The position numbers were made by a program, and so were the translations under genes. The notes beneath the pieces were generated by a model. It did not search any database and was not told where the DNA came from. It saw only the letters and a list, made by a program, of their open reading frames with translations. Shown here in pieces: positions 30,359-41,551 of a stretch of 64,000 nucleotides of DNA; the first letter of the stretch is position 1, and each line of letters starts with the position of its first letter. Source of the stretch: Pyrenophora tritici-repentis (Eukaryota > Ascomycota > Dothideomycetes > Pleosporales > Pleosporaceae); NCBI RefSeq assembly GCF_003171515.1, contig NC_089396.1, forward strand, positions 124,001-188,000, given 5' to 3'.

Positions 30359-32128
30359 ATGGATGAGCCAGAGATACAGCGGCATATTGAAGGCGCAAAT
30401 GCAAACTTCCTCGCTGGCTGTGTAGTTTCAAGGATCAGTCTGAACTCCAGCGTTAAGATCACTAACAAGTTTTCTGTCAAAGCCGATGCCAACACGATAT
30501 TGCTATCCTGGCGCCGAAACCCCGGTTTAGGATTTGGCAAAGTGCAGGCAATACTTCACTCCATTGCCGGAGCCCTGAAATTCTACAATAGAAACAGTCA
30601 AGAAATCCGGGGGCGCTGGAATACAAACGCTCTTGTGGGATTCTACCAACCGGAACACGCACTTGAAGCCATAGGACACTTCAGCAGCCAACCACACATG
30701 GACGTTCACTTGATATACAACTTCTACTTTACTACGCCAAGAGAGCTATACGATGCTATCAGGGCTGGTGTACTGGATGTAATGGTGCTAGTCCCAGAAG
30801 TAGCGCCATTTTGGCAAGAAGCAAGAAATGACAAGGTCACAACACGTCTATCAGGAGCAAATCAGCAGCAAATAGTAAACTTGAAAAGGGTATTGGAAGC
30901 CTCGTTTGCCGGACATATTGCAACTGCACCAGAGCTGGACCCTGTAACGAAGGGAGAACTAGACAGTGAGACTGCGGAAGAGCTAGGCCTTGCTACGCGA
31001 CACGAGATATGGCACGAGTTCTTCAGCACAGCACCCGGGGCTGTCTGGCTCCAGCATCTGGCGCGCGACTATGAAATGACCATCATAAGCGATAAATTGC
31101 AGCAGCGGCTACGCATTTACGACCCATCCGAGAATGACAAGAAAATCGAAGAGGTTGAGTACCAGCTCGCAAAGAAGGTATTTCTGCTCGAGGGGTCAAG
31201 GGAATCACACGTGATCCATTTTGGAAAAAATGCTTTCCGCGAGTTTCTTGCGTCCGACAAAGTCGTAAGGGCGCAGTCAACCCTGGGCGCATCACAAGTC
31301 AGTCTCGACATTCTCAAGAAAGCCCTCGTCCTGCACTGCCCGTGTGTGGATGCATTGTCGCTTGCCTCTGAGCTCAACTTGCCATTTACAGAACTGGAAA
31401 GAACAAAAGACATTACCACGACGTGTTCTCAATGTGGCCAAGCTACCGATCAAATCCAGTTTTCAGCCTGCAACCACTTCATCTGCAGGGACTGTTTCAA
31501 CAACCAAATCCACGTATCAGCATCCGACCTCACGGGCAACTACTTCCCGCTTGTATGCTGGCACGACGACTGCGAGACGCCCATCGCCTTGGCCGATATC
31601 CGCAGAAACACCACCAGCAAAACATTCGACGCCCTTCTCACCGCCTCTCTGACTCACCACGTCCGGTGTTACCCCGATCTATACCGTAACTGCCCGACCA
31701 CAAACTGCAAGTCCGTGTACCTCCGCCACGGATCCTACGAGATCTTCATCTGTCCAACTTGTCTGGCCCAGACATGTACCCGATGCGACTTGCAGGCCCA
31801 TGCCCCGTGGACGTGCGAGAGCTACGGGGTGCATCTTCGCAATAACAGGCGGAATGAGGAGCTGCTGGATGACTACATGGCGCTCGCTGGTACCAAGGAG
31901 TGTCCAAAGTGCGCGACGCTTATCGAGAAGGTGGATGGATGTCACCATATCGAGTGCAGTAGCTGCCATACCCATATGTGTTGGGAGTGCTCAAACGCGT
32001 TTCCAAGCAGCGATGTCGTGTATCAGCATATGAACGAAGTGCATGGGGACGGGTTGTCGGATGGTGAGTATGAGGACAGTGGTGAAGAGAGTGGTGGGGA
32101 AAGCGAGGGGTGGGATGATGGAGTGTAG
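30359..32128 (+). CDS. RBR-type E3 ubiquitin ligase
   Basis: Predicted RING-between-RING ubiquitin ligase, 589 residues, single exon. The N-terminal 350 residues have no domain I recognise. RING1 begins near residue 358 (TCSQCGQATDQ ... ACNHFICRDCF). The in-between domain follows (NCPTTNCKSVYLRHG ... CPTCLAQTCTRCDLQAH). RING2 is near residues 522-552: ECPKCATLIEKVDGCHHIEC and then CHTHMCWEC. By analogy with Parkin and HHARI, the Cys in VDGCHH is the one that carries ubiquitin. The last 35 residues are a Glu/Asp/Gly/Ser-rich acidic tail. The start at 30359 is the first ATG after the AT-rich upstream region. Confidence 0.9.
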   Translation: MDEPEIQRHIEGANANFLAGCVVSRISLNSSVKITNKFSVKADANTILLSWRRNPGLGFGKVQAILHSIAGALKFYNRNSQEIRGRWNTNALVGFYQPEHALEAIGHFSSQPHMDVHLIYNFYFTTPRELYDAIRAGVLDVMVLVPEVAPFWQEARNDKVTTRLSGANQQQIVNLKRVLEASFAGHIATAPELDPVTKGELDSETAEELGLATRHEIWHEFFSTAPGAVWLQHLARDYEMTIISDKLQQRLRIYDPSENDKKIEEVEYQLAKKVFLLEGSRESHVIHFGKNAFREFLASDKVVRAQSTLGASQVSLDILKKALVLHCPCVDALSLASELNLPFTELERTKDITTTCSQCGQATDQIQFSACNHFICRDCFNNQIHVSASDLTGNYFPLVCWHDDCETPIALADIRRNTTSKTFDALLTASLTHHVRCYPDLYRNCPTTNCKSVYLRHGSYEIFICPTCLAQTCTRCDLQAHAPWTCESYGVHLRNNRRNEELLDDYMALAGTKECPKCATLIEKVDGCHHIECSSCHTHMCWECSNAFPSSDVVYQHMNEVHGDGLSDGEYEDSGEESGGESEGWDDGV

Positions 32129-33566
32129 GGTGTAGTTTGCGATATGTCCTTTCAAGTCCAAGCTTCATGATGAGCTGACTGTGCAGATAGTGAGATGCTC
32201 TGTTTCAAGAGTTTAAGCTCTCTTTGGCTGTATAGTTTATATATTGCTGGTATATGAACGTGACCAGTGCATATACGTCTGTTTGACGTGCGTACCGAAC
32301 TGGGCCCATCGATTACATGATTTTGGCGAGATCTACCAAGCTTTCTCACGCTTGCCTCTGTCTGACGTGTCGATGAAGAAGAAAGCCAGCGGCTGATCTA
32401 CTAAATTGACGTGGAGACTGGCTTATGCCAAGTCGAAACGAGAGTCCAGTCGAGGAGGAGCTAATGTGGGTCAGCGATGAAGTACAGCTGAGCCCGGAGT
32501 TTATCAGACGCGGAGTGGATGGGTCGAGATGCAGGTGCATATGCCAGGCTACCTTTTTATACATCACTCTAACAGTACAATCTACCAAATCAGGTGCGCG
32601 ATGAGCTGTACTGGAAGACGAACAACACCCTTTTCTGAGTGACTGTGATGAGCAAGAGCTTGAGAAGCCTGATTTGTACCTTTCTTAGATGGGTATTCTG
32701 TGCAGGTTAGCCGCTTGTGCTACAATGTCAGCAGGTTTTGCAAGAAAGACTATGGTCACGTGGGATTGTTCCTCATAATGCAACCCTCCGTCTCTGACCA
32801 AGCTACACCACCACCTGTATACCGAGACACTCGAACCACTTCCTAGCTGATCAGACACCTTAATCTACGACTTGGTCGAACCATGTCTCCCAATCGACGA
32901 GGTAGCAATGTCTGACCCTGATCCGCTAGCGACCCCGAGTTACTCGTACGTCTAATGGGTTAATCATGTGTGCGAGGGGAAATCCAAGACTTTAGACAGC
33001 GGCGTCCGTATCCTACAGGCTGCCAATGTTTGCTGACATTTTTTTTTCAGGAAGGTGTATATCCCGGTGCGGCGGTACCTCACTTTGGATGAATTGGCAC
33101 TGCCTATTCGGCACTAGCGTTTTTCGTGGGCTGACACAATGTAACATCAGCTTTGAGTGTAGTTTCACCATACCTTTCAACACGATAGCTGGTATGTGTT
33201 GTTGAAAATTTAGAGTGAATATTTGGAAGGTGCATCGGCGATATTACTAATCTGGGGGTGTGAGGTTCAGCTGGAGTGGGTACTCTAACCGTGTATTACG
33301 TTATTGCACTCTCCGTTCTACCACCTCAGCACAAGTCTAGACTTCAGCCTCAACATGTACCAATTTACATACGCTGACACTTGGCAGCTGGAATGTGCGT
33401 GTATCGTATGAGGTAGTCGGGATACTTGCGCAAGATGCACGACCAAAAGAGAACAACGACCACTGAAGAAGATGTATAAAGGAAGCTTCTCGCGTGAATT
33501 ATCCTTCCGCACACTCTTCATCGCAACAGACAACTATCCAGCAGACCAATTCAAACCTCATTCGCA
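32129..33566. other. long intergenic region
   Basis: About 1.4 kb with no supported gene. A TATA box TATAAA at 33475-33480, about 87 bp before the next start codon, fits the promoter of the small secreted protein gene. Confidence 0.5.
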
Positions 33567-33925
33567 ATGCGTTTCTCCATTCTCCCGGTGCTTACGCTCA
33601 CCCTCTTGGGCGGACTCGTGGCCGCTGATTGCTGCAAAAAAGGCATCACCTACTGCGGTAGAGGTCTTCTCAACAAGGGTACATATCTTGCCACTCCATG
33701 GCAACATAATGCGATGATTGCTAACTAGCTCCTTCGTACCCGATAGGCAACTACTATGGGGAGATCACGACTGGCCTCAGCAACGCCAATCAGCCAAATG
33801 ACGCGGATCACGTGAACGACTCCTTGTTCTACTGCGGCAGCTGCACCGACACGCCATACCAGAAGTTCTGTGGGGCAGGAAGATGCGCGAATGGAGGATC
33901 GGGAAAGAACGACTACTGCCGCTAG
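33567..33925 (+). CDS. small secreted cysteine-rich protein
   Basis: A two-exon gene (33567-33678 and 33747-33925, 68-nt intron) encoding 96 residues. The N terminus MRFSILPVLTLTLLGGLVAA is a clear signal peptide, with cleavage expected before DCCKKG. The mature part is about 76 residues with eight cysteines: a CC pair, TYC, FYC, SC, FC, RC and a C near the end (KNDYCR). Eight cysteines suggest four disulfides. No named family is recognised. Size, signal peptide and cysteine content are those of candidate secreted effectors or antimicrobial-like proteins of plant-associated fungi. Because neither exon is long, simple ORF searches would miss it. A TATA box lies 87 bp upstream. Confidence 0.75.
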
Positions 33926-34744
33926 ACACATCAGTGAACCACTGCCGGACAAGCAGATACGTGTGCGGCTATCCATTGGGGCAGGTTTCGGTATGCATTA
34001 GGAGGAGAGGTGTGGATCAAGTTGGTTGGGAGGAGTACGTAGGGAGATAATCGGACACTCATTTATTCAATCAATCTTGGACTGAAAGATGAACTGTATG
34101 ACTTACATTCTGAGCCGTACATGGCGCTGCATTGGTGACGCGTGACCGGTGTAGAAGAGACAAACCGTGTAGTGTGTAGTCCGTCGACTTACGAGAGTGG
34201 AATCATAAATAAGTTCCTTTTGACGTTGGTAGTTGCCTGCTTAGACATGCATGACCAATCACACACGCCGATGTCTTGGCGGGGTGATTACGAAGACTCC
34301 GGATGTCGCGGATCTTCGCGCATCCGGTCGGCCATCGGCGCTTCAATGCATTACCAACTCTCGCATTGTGTTTGCAATCGTCGCGACATCGGACGCTGGA
34401 TTGAGTGCTCGAATCTTGTCAGAATAAGCAAGATGCCAGGGCAGTGGCACCCGGGTGTTGTAAAAACTGGAGTGTGGGTGGCACCTAATAGGCGTGTTTG
34501 GTGACTAAGTAGCGAACACTAGTATTAAGTATTTCATAACACCCGGGTGGTAAGTTTTGTCCGTGCTCGTTGTGTCTGCCGATCGTTTCGTGTTTCGCAA
34601 AGTAGTATATAGACTTTATGCCTTCCCCCCTCTCTTTCTTGACTACACTTCATATTGCACGCAAGCGTTTCGTTCCCTAGATACCCATAGACCTGTTAGC
34701 ATTTCAGCCTTTTTTTATCAACACCCTTCCGGTAATCGTCCACA
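33926..34744. other. intergenic, no gene seen
   Basis: 819 bp; the part nearest the next gene is pyrimidine-rich, as is usual for a fungal promoter and 5' leader. Confidence 0.5.
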
Positions 34745-36004
34745 ATGGCTGAGCAACGCAATATTGTTGTTCTCGGCGCATCGGGCGCTGGGCTTCAAGC
34801 CACACACTACATTCTCAAACACATCCTACCTGCGCTCAAAGAGAAGAATGAAGCCAAGTACCATGTGTACGCCATCTCGCCATCTTCAAAGTGGTACTTC
34901 AGGGTGGCGTCGCCCCGAGTGGCGGCTTCGACTTCGCGCATGACGACTGAGCAGATCATGTTCGACATCCCCGACGGCTTCAAGCAGTATTCCGACGAAG
35001 ATTTTACCTTCGTCGAGGCGGCCGCTACCGGTCTCGACACATCAGCACGGAACGTTTTGTACACCAGTAACAAGGGACAGGAGAATGAGATGCTGAGCTA
35101 TCATGCGCTCATCGTCGCAACAGGCAGCAACACCTACTTCCCAGCCTTTTCGATGAGCATGGATGCTCAAAGCACTCTGGACTCCATCACCTCGACAAAC
35201 GACAAGGTCGAATCGGCGCAGAAGATTGTAATTGTCGGTGGCGGCCCTACGGCGGTAGAATTTGCAGGCGAGGTCGCAGAGCATCGCAATGGCAAGCCCG
35301 GGTGGTTCAGCAGGGTAGTCCCAAAGACGGAGATCACCTTGATCACAGCAGACAAGCAATTGCTCCCCGGTCTGCGCCCTGCGATAGCCAAATCAGCAGA
35401 GAAGAAACTCAACGCGCTCGGTGTGGAGGTTGTCTACAACACGCGCGTGACCGACTCGTCACCCACAAAAGAAGGCTGCACAGCTCTTGCACTGGAGAAT
35501 GGCCAGCAACTAGAAGCAGACTTATACGTACCTGCCTTCGGTGTCCAACCAAACTCATCCTGGATGCCCAAGGAGCTCCTCAACGAAAAAGGTTACCTCA
35601 TCACCAACGACGCGACTCTGCGCGTGGATTCAGCAGGCCCTCGCGTCTACGCGTTTGGAGACATTGCTTCCTACTCGCGCAACAACTTCTGGGACATCAT
35701 GAATGGATTACCTGTGCTTGCGACTAACCTCAAGCGCGACCTGCTTTCGTACAACCCCATGCTGCCCGACGAGAAGCCAAATGGCAAGGATAGGCTGTAC
35801 AAGCCCATTACTAGCGAGTCTATGGTGGTACCGATTGGTAGCGGCGGCGGGGTTGGTGCGGTCATGGGATGGCGGGTACCTAGTATGTTTGTCTGGCTGC
35901 TTAAAGGACGCGACTACATGCTGGGGATGAGTGGACTGCCAACAGTGAATGGTGCCAAGGTGAAGAAGGAAGTCAAGTGGACGAAGGAGGAGGCTGCTAT
36001 CTGA
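34745..36004 (+). CDS. AMID/AIFM2-like FAD-dependent NAD(P)H oxidoreductase
   Basis: Two-dinucleotide-fold flavoprotein of 419 residues, single exon. FAD-binding N terminus NIVVLGASGAGLQATHYIL; NAD(P)H-binding motif IVIVGGGPTAVEFAGEV near residue 160; ATG-type motif LIVATGSNTYFP between them; and the late FAD motif VYAFGDIA near residue 300. It resembles fungal homologues of human AIFM2/FSP1 and yeast Aif1, which act as quinone reductases or in cell death. No mitochondrial presequence is evident. Substrate and location are not shown by the sequence. Confidence 0.88.
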   Translation: MAEQRNIVVLGASGAGLQATHYILKHILPALKEKNEAKYHVYAISPSSKWYFRVASPRVAASTSRMTTEQIMFDIPDGFKQYSDEDFTFVEAAATGLDTSARNVLYTSNKGQENEMLSYHALIVATGSNTYFPAFSMSMDAQSTLDSITSTNDKVESAQKIVIVGGGPTAVEFAGEVAEHRNGKPGWFSRVVPKTEITLITADKQLLPGLRPAIAKSAEKKLNALGVEVVYNTRVTDSSPTKEGCTALALENGQQLEADLYVPAFGVQPNSSWMPKELLNEKGYLITNDATLRVDSAGPRVYAFGDIASYSRNNFWDIMNGLPVLATNLKRDLLSYNPMLPDEKPNGKDRLYKPITSESMVVPIGSGGGVGAVMGWRVPSMFVWLLKGRDYMLGMSGLPTVNGAKVKKEVKWTKEEAAI

Positions 36005-36538
36005 GGCGGGAATAGAGTTCGGAGTATTATTTCTTTTGTTAACGATGCATCATGCCTTGCCTGGGTGTCATACAGTAAGATACTTGGCATACTAGTGTAC
36101 AGAGGCCACTGTAGTCGCCAGGAACGCCTTGGTGCTTACCTACACTCTCCAGCATTTCAACGTGCTTGCATGATGATACCCTACATAGTCAATCCAAATT
36201 AGTAATATCAAGGCAATTGGGTGGTTGGTGAATGAGCTGTGAGAGGATGCGCTGTCATACTGCTTATATTTCCTTTCTTCCTGTAGAGACGTTATGATGC
36301 ATGTCCTAGGTAAATAAGTAATACCTGCACTTGGGTGTCATATTATACTCGCATAGAGGTTGGGTGGAGGTTGGGAGGGTGAAATGATGATCGCCTGTGC
36401 GCTGCGGAGATGGATGCCACGCGATTGGTTTCGCGGGCGCTCAGCTCCACCTCGGCGCGCTCCGCGTCGACATGATATAACTCCTGACGCCCAGCACCCC
36501 ACGTACACGGCCCAAATGCGGGGTGAGTAAGATATCAA
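36005..36538. other. intergenic, no gene seen
   Basis: 534 bp between two genes on the plus strand; nothing recognisable. Confidence 0.5.
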
Positions 36539-39411
36539 ATGGACTTCGTGCGTATTTCTGCCCCATTAGACTGTCGATGCGATGCTGACCTGTTGTCAAA
36601 GTGGGTGAGGCTACTCGGCGGCTCGTCCCAGAAGAAGAAGCAGGCCGCCCCCAACAACCCACAACAGCGGCTGGCACGCTTCCGACAGCGATACAACCAG
36701 ATTCTAGTACGATCCGCGAAGCTGATGCTGTTGAAGAGAGAACTGACAATGCGCAGCAATCATGGCGCAAGTCCAACAATCTCGCCTGCGACCGCGAGGC
36801 CTTGGGGGAGATCCGCCGCGGCTTCCAGGCCCTCACGGCCATTCTCAGCGATGAGTCGCGCTCTCCAGCGCCGCACATGTGTCTGCAGTTTGCCGCCGCT
36901 CAGCAAATATATACCGCCGTCTCCAAAATTGCTGCTACGGCACACGATGAGGGCACGGTTAGGGACGCCGTGGCTTTCTACAATGCCCTCATCGATAGCG
37001 AAGAGGAGGATTTCCTCGAAAATGACGTCTTCGCTGCATCGCTCATGAACTTCATCGACCGAACAATCGGGTCTGGAAGCATAGGCATAGGAGAAGATAT
37101 CGAGGCTGATATTGTGGAGCTGTTGTTCGGCATTGCGGCCAAGATCCGACTGCAGCCTGAGATTCTGCACGTGTGGTTTACTACCGCATCGGTAGACGGC
37201 CATCGACGGGTGCTGAACCAAAAAACCGATTTCGCCGGTGTCACCCAAAAAGAGGACTTTCCGTTGTGCTATCAGCTCATCGACCATGTCCACCACGAAG
37301 GCCGAATCGGAGACTTTGCGCGCACAGGACTGCTGTACATATTCGAGTCTGCATCCCGGTCTATGGATCTGGAGCAGTGGATTGTGAATAGCGACCTGCC
37401 TACGCTGATGGCAACGGGGCTGGGTGCGCTATACAGCCAGATGAGCAGGCATGGAGTCCGTCCACTACTGTCAATGTCTACTAACATCATCTAGAAAGCT
37501 CTCCATCCTACACCCCGCGCAGGATCTGCCACTCGTCTTATCGCTTTCCGACTACACCGAGATGCAGCCCAACCCACAAGCCGAGAACTTCTTTGGCACA
37601 GACTTCCAGAGCCATCTCCTCACCTTTCTATCCTACCTCACCTTCTGGCAGGACGTGCTCGAGCATTGTCGCTCAGTGGACGTCAGGGTTACATTGATCG
37701 ATCACTTCCAGGCCTTGTTCCTGCAGCAACTACTGTCAGTCTCAACATGTTTGTAGTGTGCGTAGCTAACACAATCAGGTACCCTTCGCTGCTGGAGTCG
37801 TCCGACGCCGATGGCGGTTCATCCGTGGCCGTGCTTACATATCTCCGGCACATCCTGGATGCGCTAGATCACCCCGAGCTTGTCAATATGATGCTGCAGT
37901 ACCTGTTGGCGCTTTCCGACTACTCGGCCAAAACACCCCGGTCACCAGCCGCTGTCAAACGGCGCCAGTCGCTCATGCTTCTCAGCGCGCCCGAGGAAGA
38001 CGACAGGCTCAACCCATCGCTGTTCAACCTGGTCGATTTGGTTTTGGGAAGCACAGCCTCGCACAACCCTCAAACCGTCATTGCGTCGTTGAAGTTGACC
38101 AGCGTCATACTCAGCAAAAGCCATGGGTACGCCCTGGGATCTCTCGTCAAGGTAATGAATCTGCACCACAAAGAGCACCACAGGACAGTTGGATCGCTTA
38201 ACAAGGAGCTTGACCTATATTTGAACCTTGCCGTGGACCTTGCTGGTATGGACGGCGTTGATGAAGCTTACGAATGCTATCTCAAGGATGTTCTGAGCTC
38301 ATTGGAGTCGCATCCCTGCTCACTCAAAACTATCGGTTTACCCATAACATCTGCAAAGGACAAGGGATATTTCGATTCGACCGAAGCTTCAGCCCGCAGT
38401 GTCGATCCCCATCAGCTACTTCCAGAAGACCCGCTCTTCCAATCCCTGTTGGACTTGATGCTTCGGTTCCTCACAAACGACGTGGAGACAAACCTGGCGC
38501 TCACAGAGGCCATCATCACGCTTGGGAGTTGTTCCCAGCTGCGTTTGGAAGGATGGCTGTCCGTGGACCCCGCCGACTACCATTTCGATAGCGATGTCCC
38601 CGAGCTCGAGCCCTTCACCAACGACAACCTACGGGGCATGTTCCTGGCCGAGCGCTTCCCAACTTGGAGCCCGTCAGCAACCCCCCAGCTATTCATATGT
38701 CTAAAGCAGCTCCAGGCGCAAGTCGATGCTCTACGCAGCGACATCAAAGACTGGGATGACCACGTTGCGAACCGCAAGAACGCCTTCCGCTTCCACCAGG
38801 ACCTAGTCGAGGAGTCGAAAATGTCAACCCCCCTCTCGCGACCAGCAAGAGCTCCATCCGATATCCCAGGTTCCTGGGCGCCGCAAATACCGAAACACGT
38901 CCTCGAGCAGCCGCAGACACCGCTGAGAGCTCAATCTCCCCGCGGACGAAAGGAAACATTATCGGGTTCGAGAAACACACCCACGACATCGCCTGCTCCA
39001 TCTCGATATGGCGGTCAGACTCTTGTCGGTTCGCCTGCTAGAGCTACTTCCCCCATGGCCACACCACCCACCGGCATGCAACAAATGTCCCTCTTCTCCG
39101 ACGTCGACGCCAGCATCGCGCAGATCAGAATGAATCAATTCGGTAAACGCCGTATCCGCTTCCGCCGCGCTGCCGGTTCAAAAGACGTCGAAGTCATGCT
39201 CTCCAAGTTCCAACCTCCGCCCAAGGAGCCCTCGGAAGACGCGACGAGTGGTGCTGAAAACGAGGATGACGAGGCCGAGCAGGATGATGTGAGAGAAGCC
39301 AGTCTACTGCACATTATCACGAATGTGGTTATACTGCAGAACTTTGTGCTTGAGCTTGTGGCTTTGATGCAGGTTAGGGCGAGCTTGTTCAATGAGGTGA
39401 GGTTTTTGTGA
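36539..39411 (+). CDS. FHF complex subunit HOOK-interacting protein (FHIP/FhipA-like)
   Basis: Homologue of Aspergillus FhipA and human FHIP (RAI16-like domain), which links early endosomes to dynein through the Hook/Fts complex. Five exons: 36539-36547, 36602-36706, 36757-37448, 37495-37734, 37779-39411; 892 residues. The 9-nt first exon (MDF) joins to WVRLLGGSS, the usual start of the family, and the helical repeat core extends to about residue 620. A Ser/Pro-rich linker follows, then a conserved-looking end, LLHIITNVVILQNFVLELVALMQVRASLFNEVRFL. Intron 3 seems to use a GC-AG donor (AG|GCATGG) to give MSRKLSILHP; a GTCCGT donor with a later acceptor would give a slightly different join. Confidence 0.85.
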
Positions 39412-39576
39412 AGGAATCAGAGGGGGGTTATGATTTTGTGAATGTGCAGATGCGGACATGAGTAGATAGATATACCCCTTTTTCACTTTGAGAGACCAGT
39501 GTTGTTTTTTCAGCGGGTTCTCGCATAGCCGGCGGGGGGGTTTTGATGCATGGTTTAATGTCTGTATATGTGGTTA

Positions 39577-41430
39577 ACATGATCCATGGGCGAGCGGCGC
39601 ACACGGGCGAGCGGCGCACCCCACCAACTTTACTCACCTTACTGATCTTAATCTACAATGGCTCAACGCAGCGCTACTCAATTACTATCAAATGAAGCAG
39701 ATATTCAGCTTGCTATCTCATCTATTAATGCGCACCAGATCCAAGGTACCCGTACTGCTGCAGTAGTCTACAACGTAGCCGAAACAACGCTCCGCCGCCG
39801 ACGCGCTGGTATACCTGCCCGACGCGATTGCCCGCCCAACTCAAGGAAGCTTACCCAGAGAGAAGAGGAGGTGATTATTAGCTATATACTTCAGCTAGAT
39901 CTGCGTGGATTTGCGCCTACCTACACAGCTGTACGTGATATGGCTGATAAGCTGCTGGCTGCGCGTGGTGGAGAGCAGGTTGGAGTCAACTGGCCATCTA
40001 CCTTTGTTAAGCGTACAGACAGTCTTCGGACGTGTTTCAACCAAGCGTACGATAGGCAGAGAGCTCTTTGTGAGGATGCAACATTAATAAAGAGGTGGTT
40101 TAAGCTTGTAGAAGAGACAAAGGCTGAGCTAGGTATCTGCGATGAGGACGTCTACAACTTTGATGAAGCTGGCTTTATGATGGGCAAGATTACAACGCAG
40201 CTAGTTATAACAGGAGCAGAGAGGAGAGGCAGGCCGAAGAGTATTCAGCCAGGCAATCGCGAGTGGGTAACGCTGATCGCTGCTATCAGCGCTGCTGGCT
40301 GGTCAGTCCCACCGTTCCTCATCTTCGCTGGCCAGTACCACCTATCAGCCTGGTATAAGGAAGCTGAGATCCCACGCGACTGGGCGATCGCAGTCAGCGA
40401 TAATGGCTGGACGAATAATGAGCTTGGAGTTGAGTGGCTAAAGCACTTCAACGCTCACACGCAGGCTCGTAGTGTAGGCGCGCGTCGCCTGCTTATTATT
40501 GATGGCCATAAGAGCCACCAATCTCTAGAGTTCCAGGAGCTCTGCAAGGAGAACAATATCCATACGCTCTGTATGCCTCCTCACTCATCTCACCTACTCC
40601 AGCCACTTGATGTTGGCTGCTTCTCGCCATTGAAGCGCGCGTACAGCCGTGAGGTGGAGAGCCTTATGCGCAACCACATCAACCACATCACCAAGCTAGA
40701 GTTTCTGCCAGCGTTCAAGGCAGCATTTGATCAAGCGTTCACGCCAGCCAATATCTGCTCAGCCTTCCGCGGCGCAGGCCTTGTTCCTCTACAACCAGAG
40801 GCTGTTCTATCAAAGGTAGATGTACAACTGCGTACACCTACTCCTCCAGCAGCTCTGCCAGAGGCTCCCTGGGTAGCTCAAACGCCGAGCAACGCGCGTG
40901 AGCTTGAGGCTCAGTCAAGCCTAATACGTGAGCGCGTGCGCCAGCACAAGAGCTCATCACCAGCTTCAATTATTATGGCGATTGACCAGCTAAAGAAGGG
41001 CGCCGAGGTGATGATGCTCTCTGCTGAGCTGATGCGCGATCGGATCTCTAGTCTTGAGAAGGCCAATAGCGCAGCCTCAGCGCGTAGGCGGCGCTCTAAA
41101 AGGCGTATACAGAAGCATGGAGTACTCACAAAGGGAGCTGGAGAGGACATACTGGCTCAAAATGAGGCTGACCAGCAGATTGCTCATGAAGAGCGTCAAG
41201 GAGGAGCGCGATCAGGCCTCAGCCAGCGGGCTCAAAGGCGCTGCACTAGGTGCAAGGAGACTGGGCACAACTCGCGCACATGCAAGACTGATACTATTAA
41301 TATAGAGTAATCTACTGTATCAATATCTAGCAATAATATTATCGCGTTGTTGAGATGCATCGCTTTAAAGTTGCAAAAGTTGGTGGGGTGCGCCGCTCGC
41401 CCGTGTGCGCCGCTCGCCCATGGATCATGT
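39577..41430 (+). mobile_element. Fot1/pogo-type transposon, 1854 bp, apparently intact
   Basis: Flanked by TA duplications (39575-39576 and 41431-41432). Terminal repeats of 55 bp are perfect (39577-39631 and 41376-41430). Each terminal repeat holds two direct copies of GGGCGAGCGGCGCAC, 17 bp apart. One uninterrupted transposase frame fills the middle. It sits 165 bp downstream of the FHIP stop codon, in the space between two convergent genes, and disrupts neither. Perfect ends and an open frame suggest recent transposition. Confidence 0.95.
39658..41310 (+). CDS. Fot1/pogo-like DDE transposase with C-terminal zinc knuckle
   Basis: 550 residues, no introns. The order is: HTH psq-like domain (about residues 15-52, [20 protein letters not shown]), CENP-B-type HTH (about 62-120, [15 protein letters not shown] ... 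[17 protein letters not shown]), then the DDE_1 catalytic core with [22 protein letters not shown] and [19 protein letters not shown] supplying the acidic residues. After a basic region ([14 protein letters not shown]) the protein ends in a CCHC knuckle, [14 protein letters not shown]. The start ATG lies 27 bp inside the left terminal repeat, typical of compact Fot1 elements. Confidence 0.95.
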   Translation: MAQRSATQLLSNEADIQLAISSINAHQIQGTRTAAVVYNVAETTLRRRRAGIPARRDCPPNSRKLTQREEEVIISYILQLDLRGFAPTYTAVRDMADKLLAARGGEQVGVNWPSTFVKRTDSLRTCFNQAYDRQRALCEDATLIKRWFKLVEETKAELGICDEDVYNFDEAGFMMGKITTQLVITGAERRGRPKSIQPGNREWVTLIAAISAAGWSVPPFLIFAGQYHLSAWYKEAEIPRDWAIAVSDNGWTNNELGVEWLKHFNAHTQARSVGARRLLIIDGHKSHQSLEFQELCKENNIHTLCMPPHSSHLLQPLDVGCFSPLKRAYSREVESLMRNHINHITKLEFLPAFKAAFDQAFTPANICSAFRGAGLVPLQPEAVLSKVDVQLRTPTPPAALPEAPWVAQTPSNARELEAQSSLIRERVRQHKSSSPASIIMAIDQLKKGAEVMMLSAELMRDRISSLEKANSAASARRRRSKRRIQKHGVLTKGAGEDILAQNEADQQIAHEERQGGARSGLSQRAQRRCTRCKETGHNSRTCKTDTINIE

Positions 41431-41551
41431 TATGCTTTTTTGCAAAAAATGGTAGTCTTTTTCTTCATGCTCACATGTTGATATCCATGATCGCTGTATG
41501 TCGCCAGTTTTCTATCTTCATTTCGCGTCTTACCTTTTTTTTATCTCTTTC

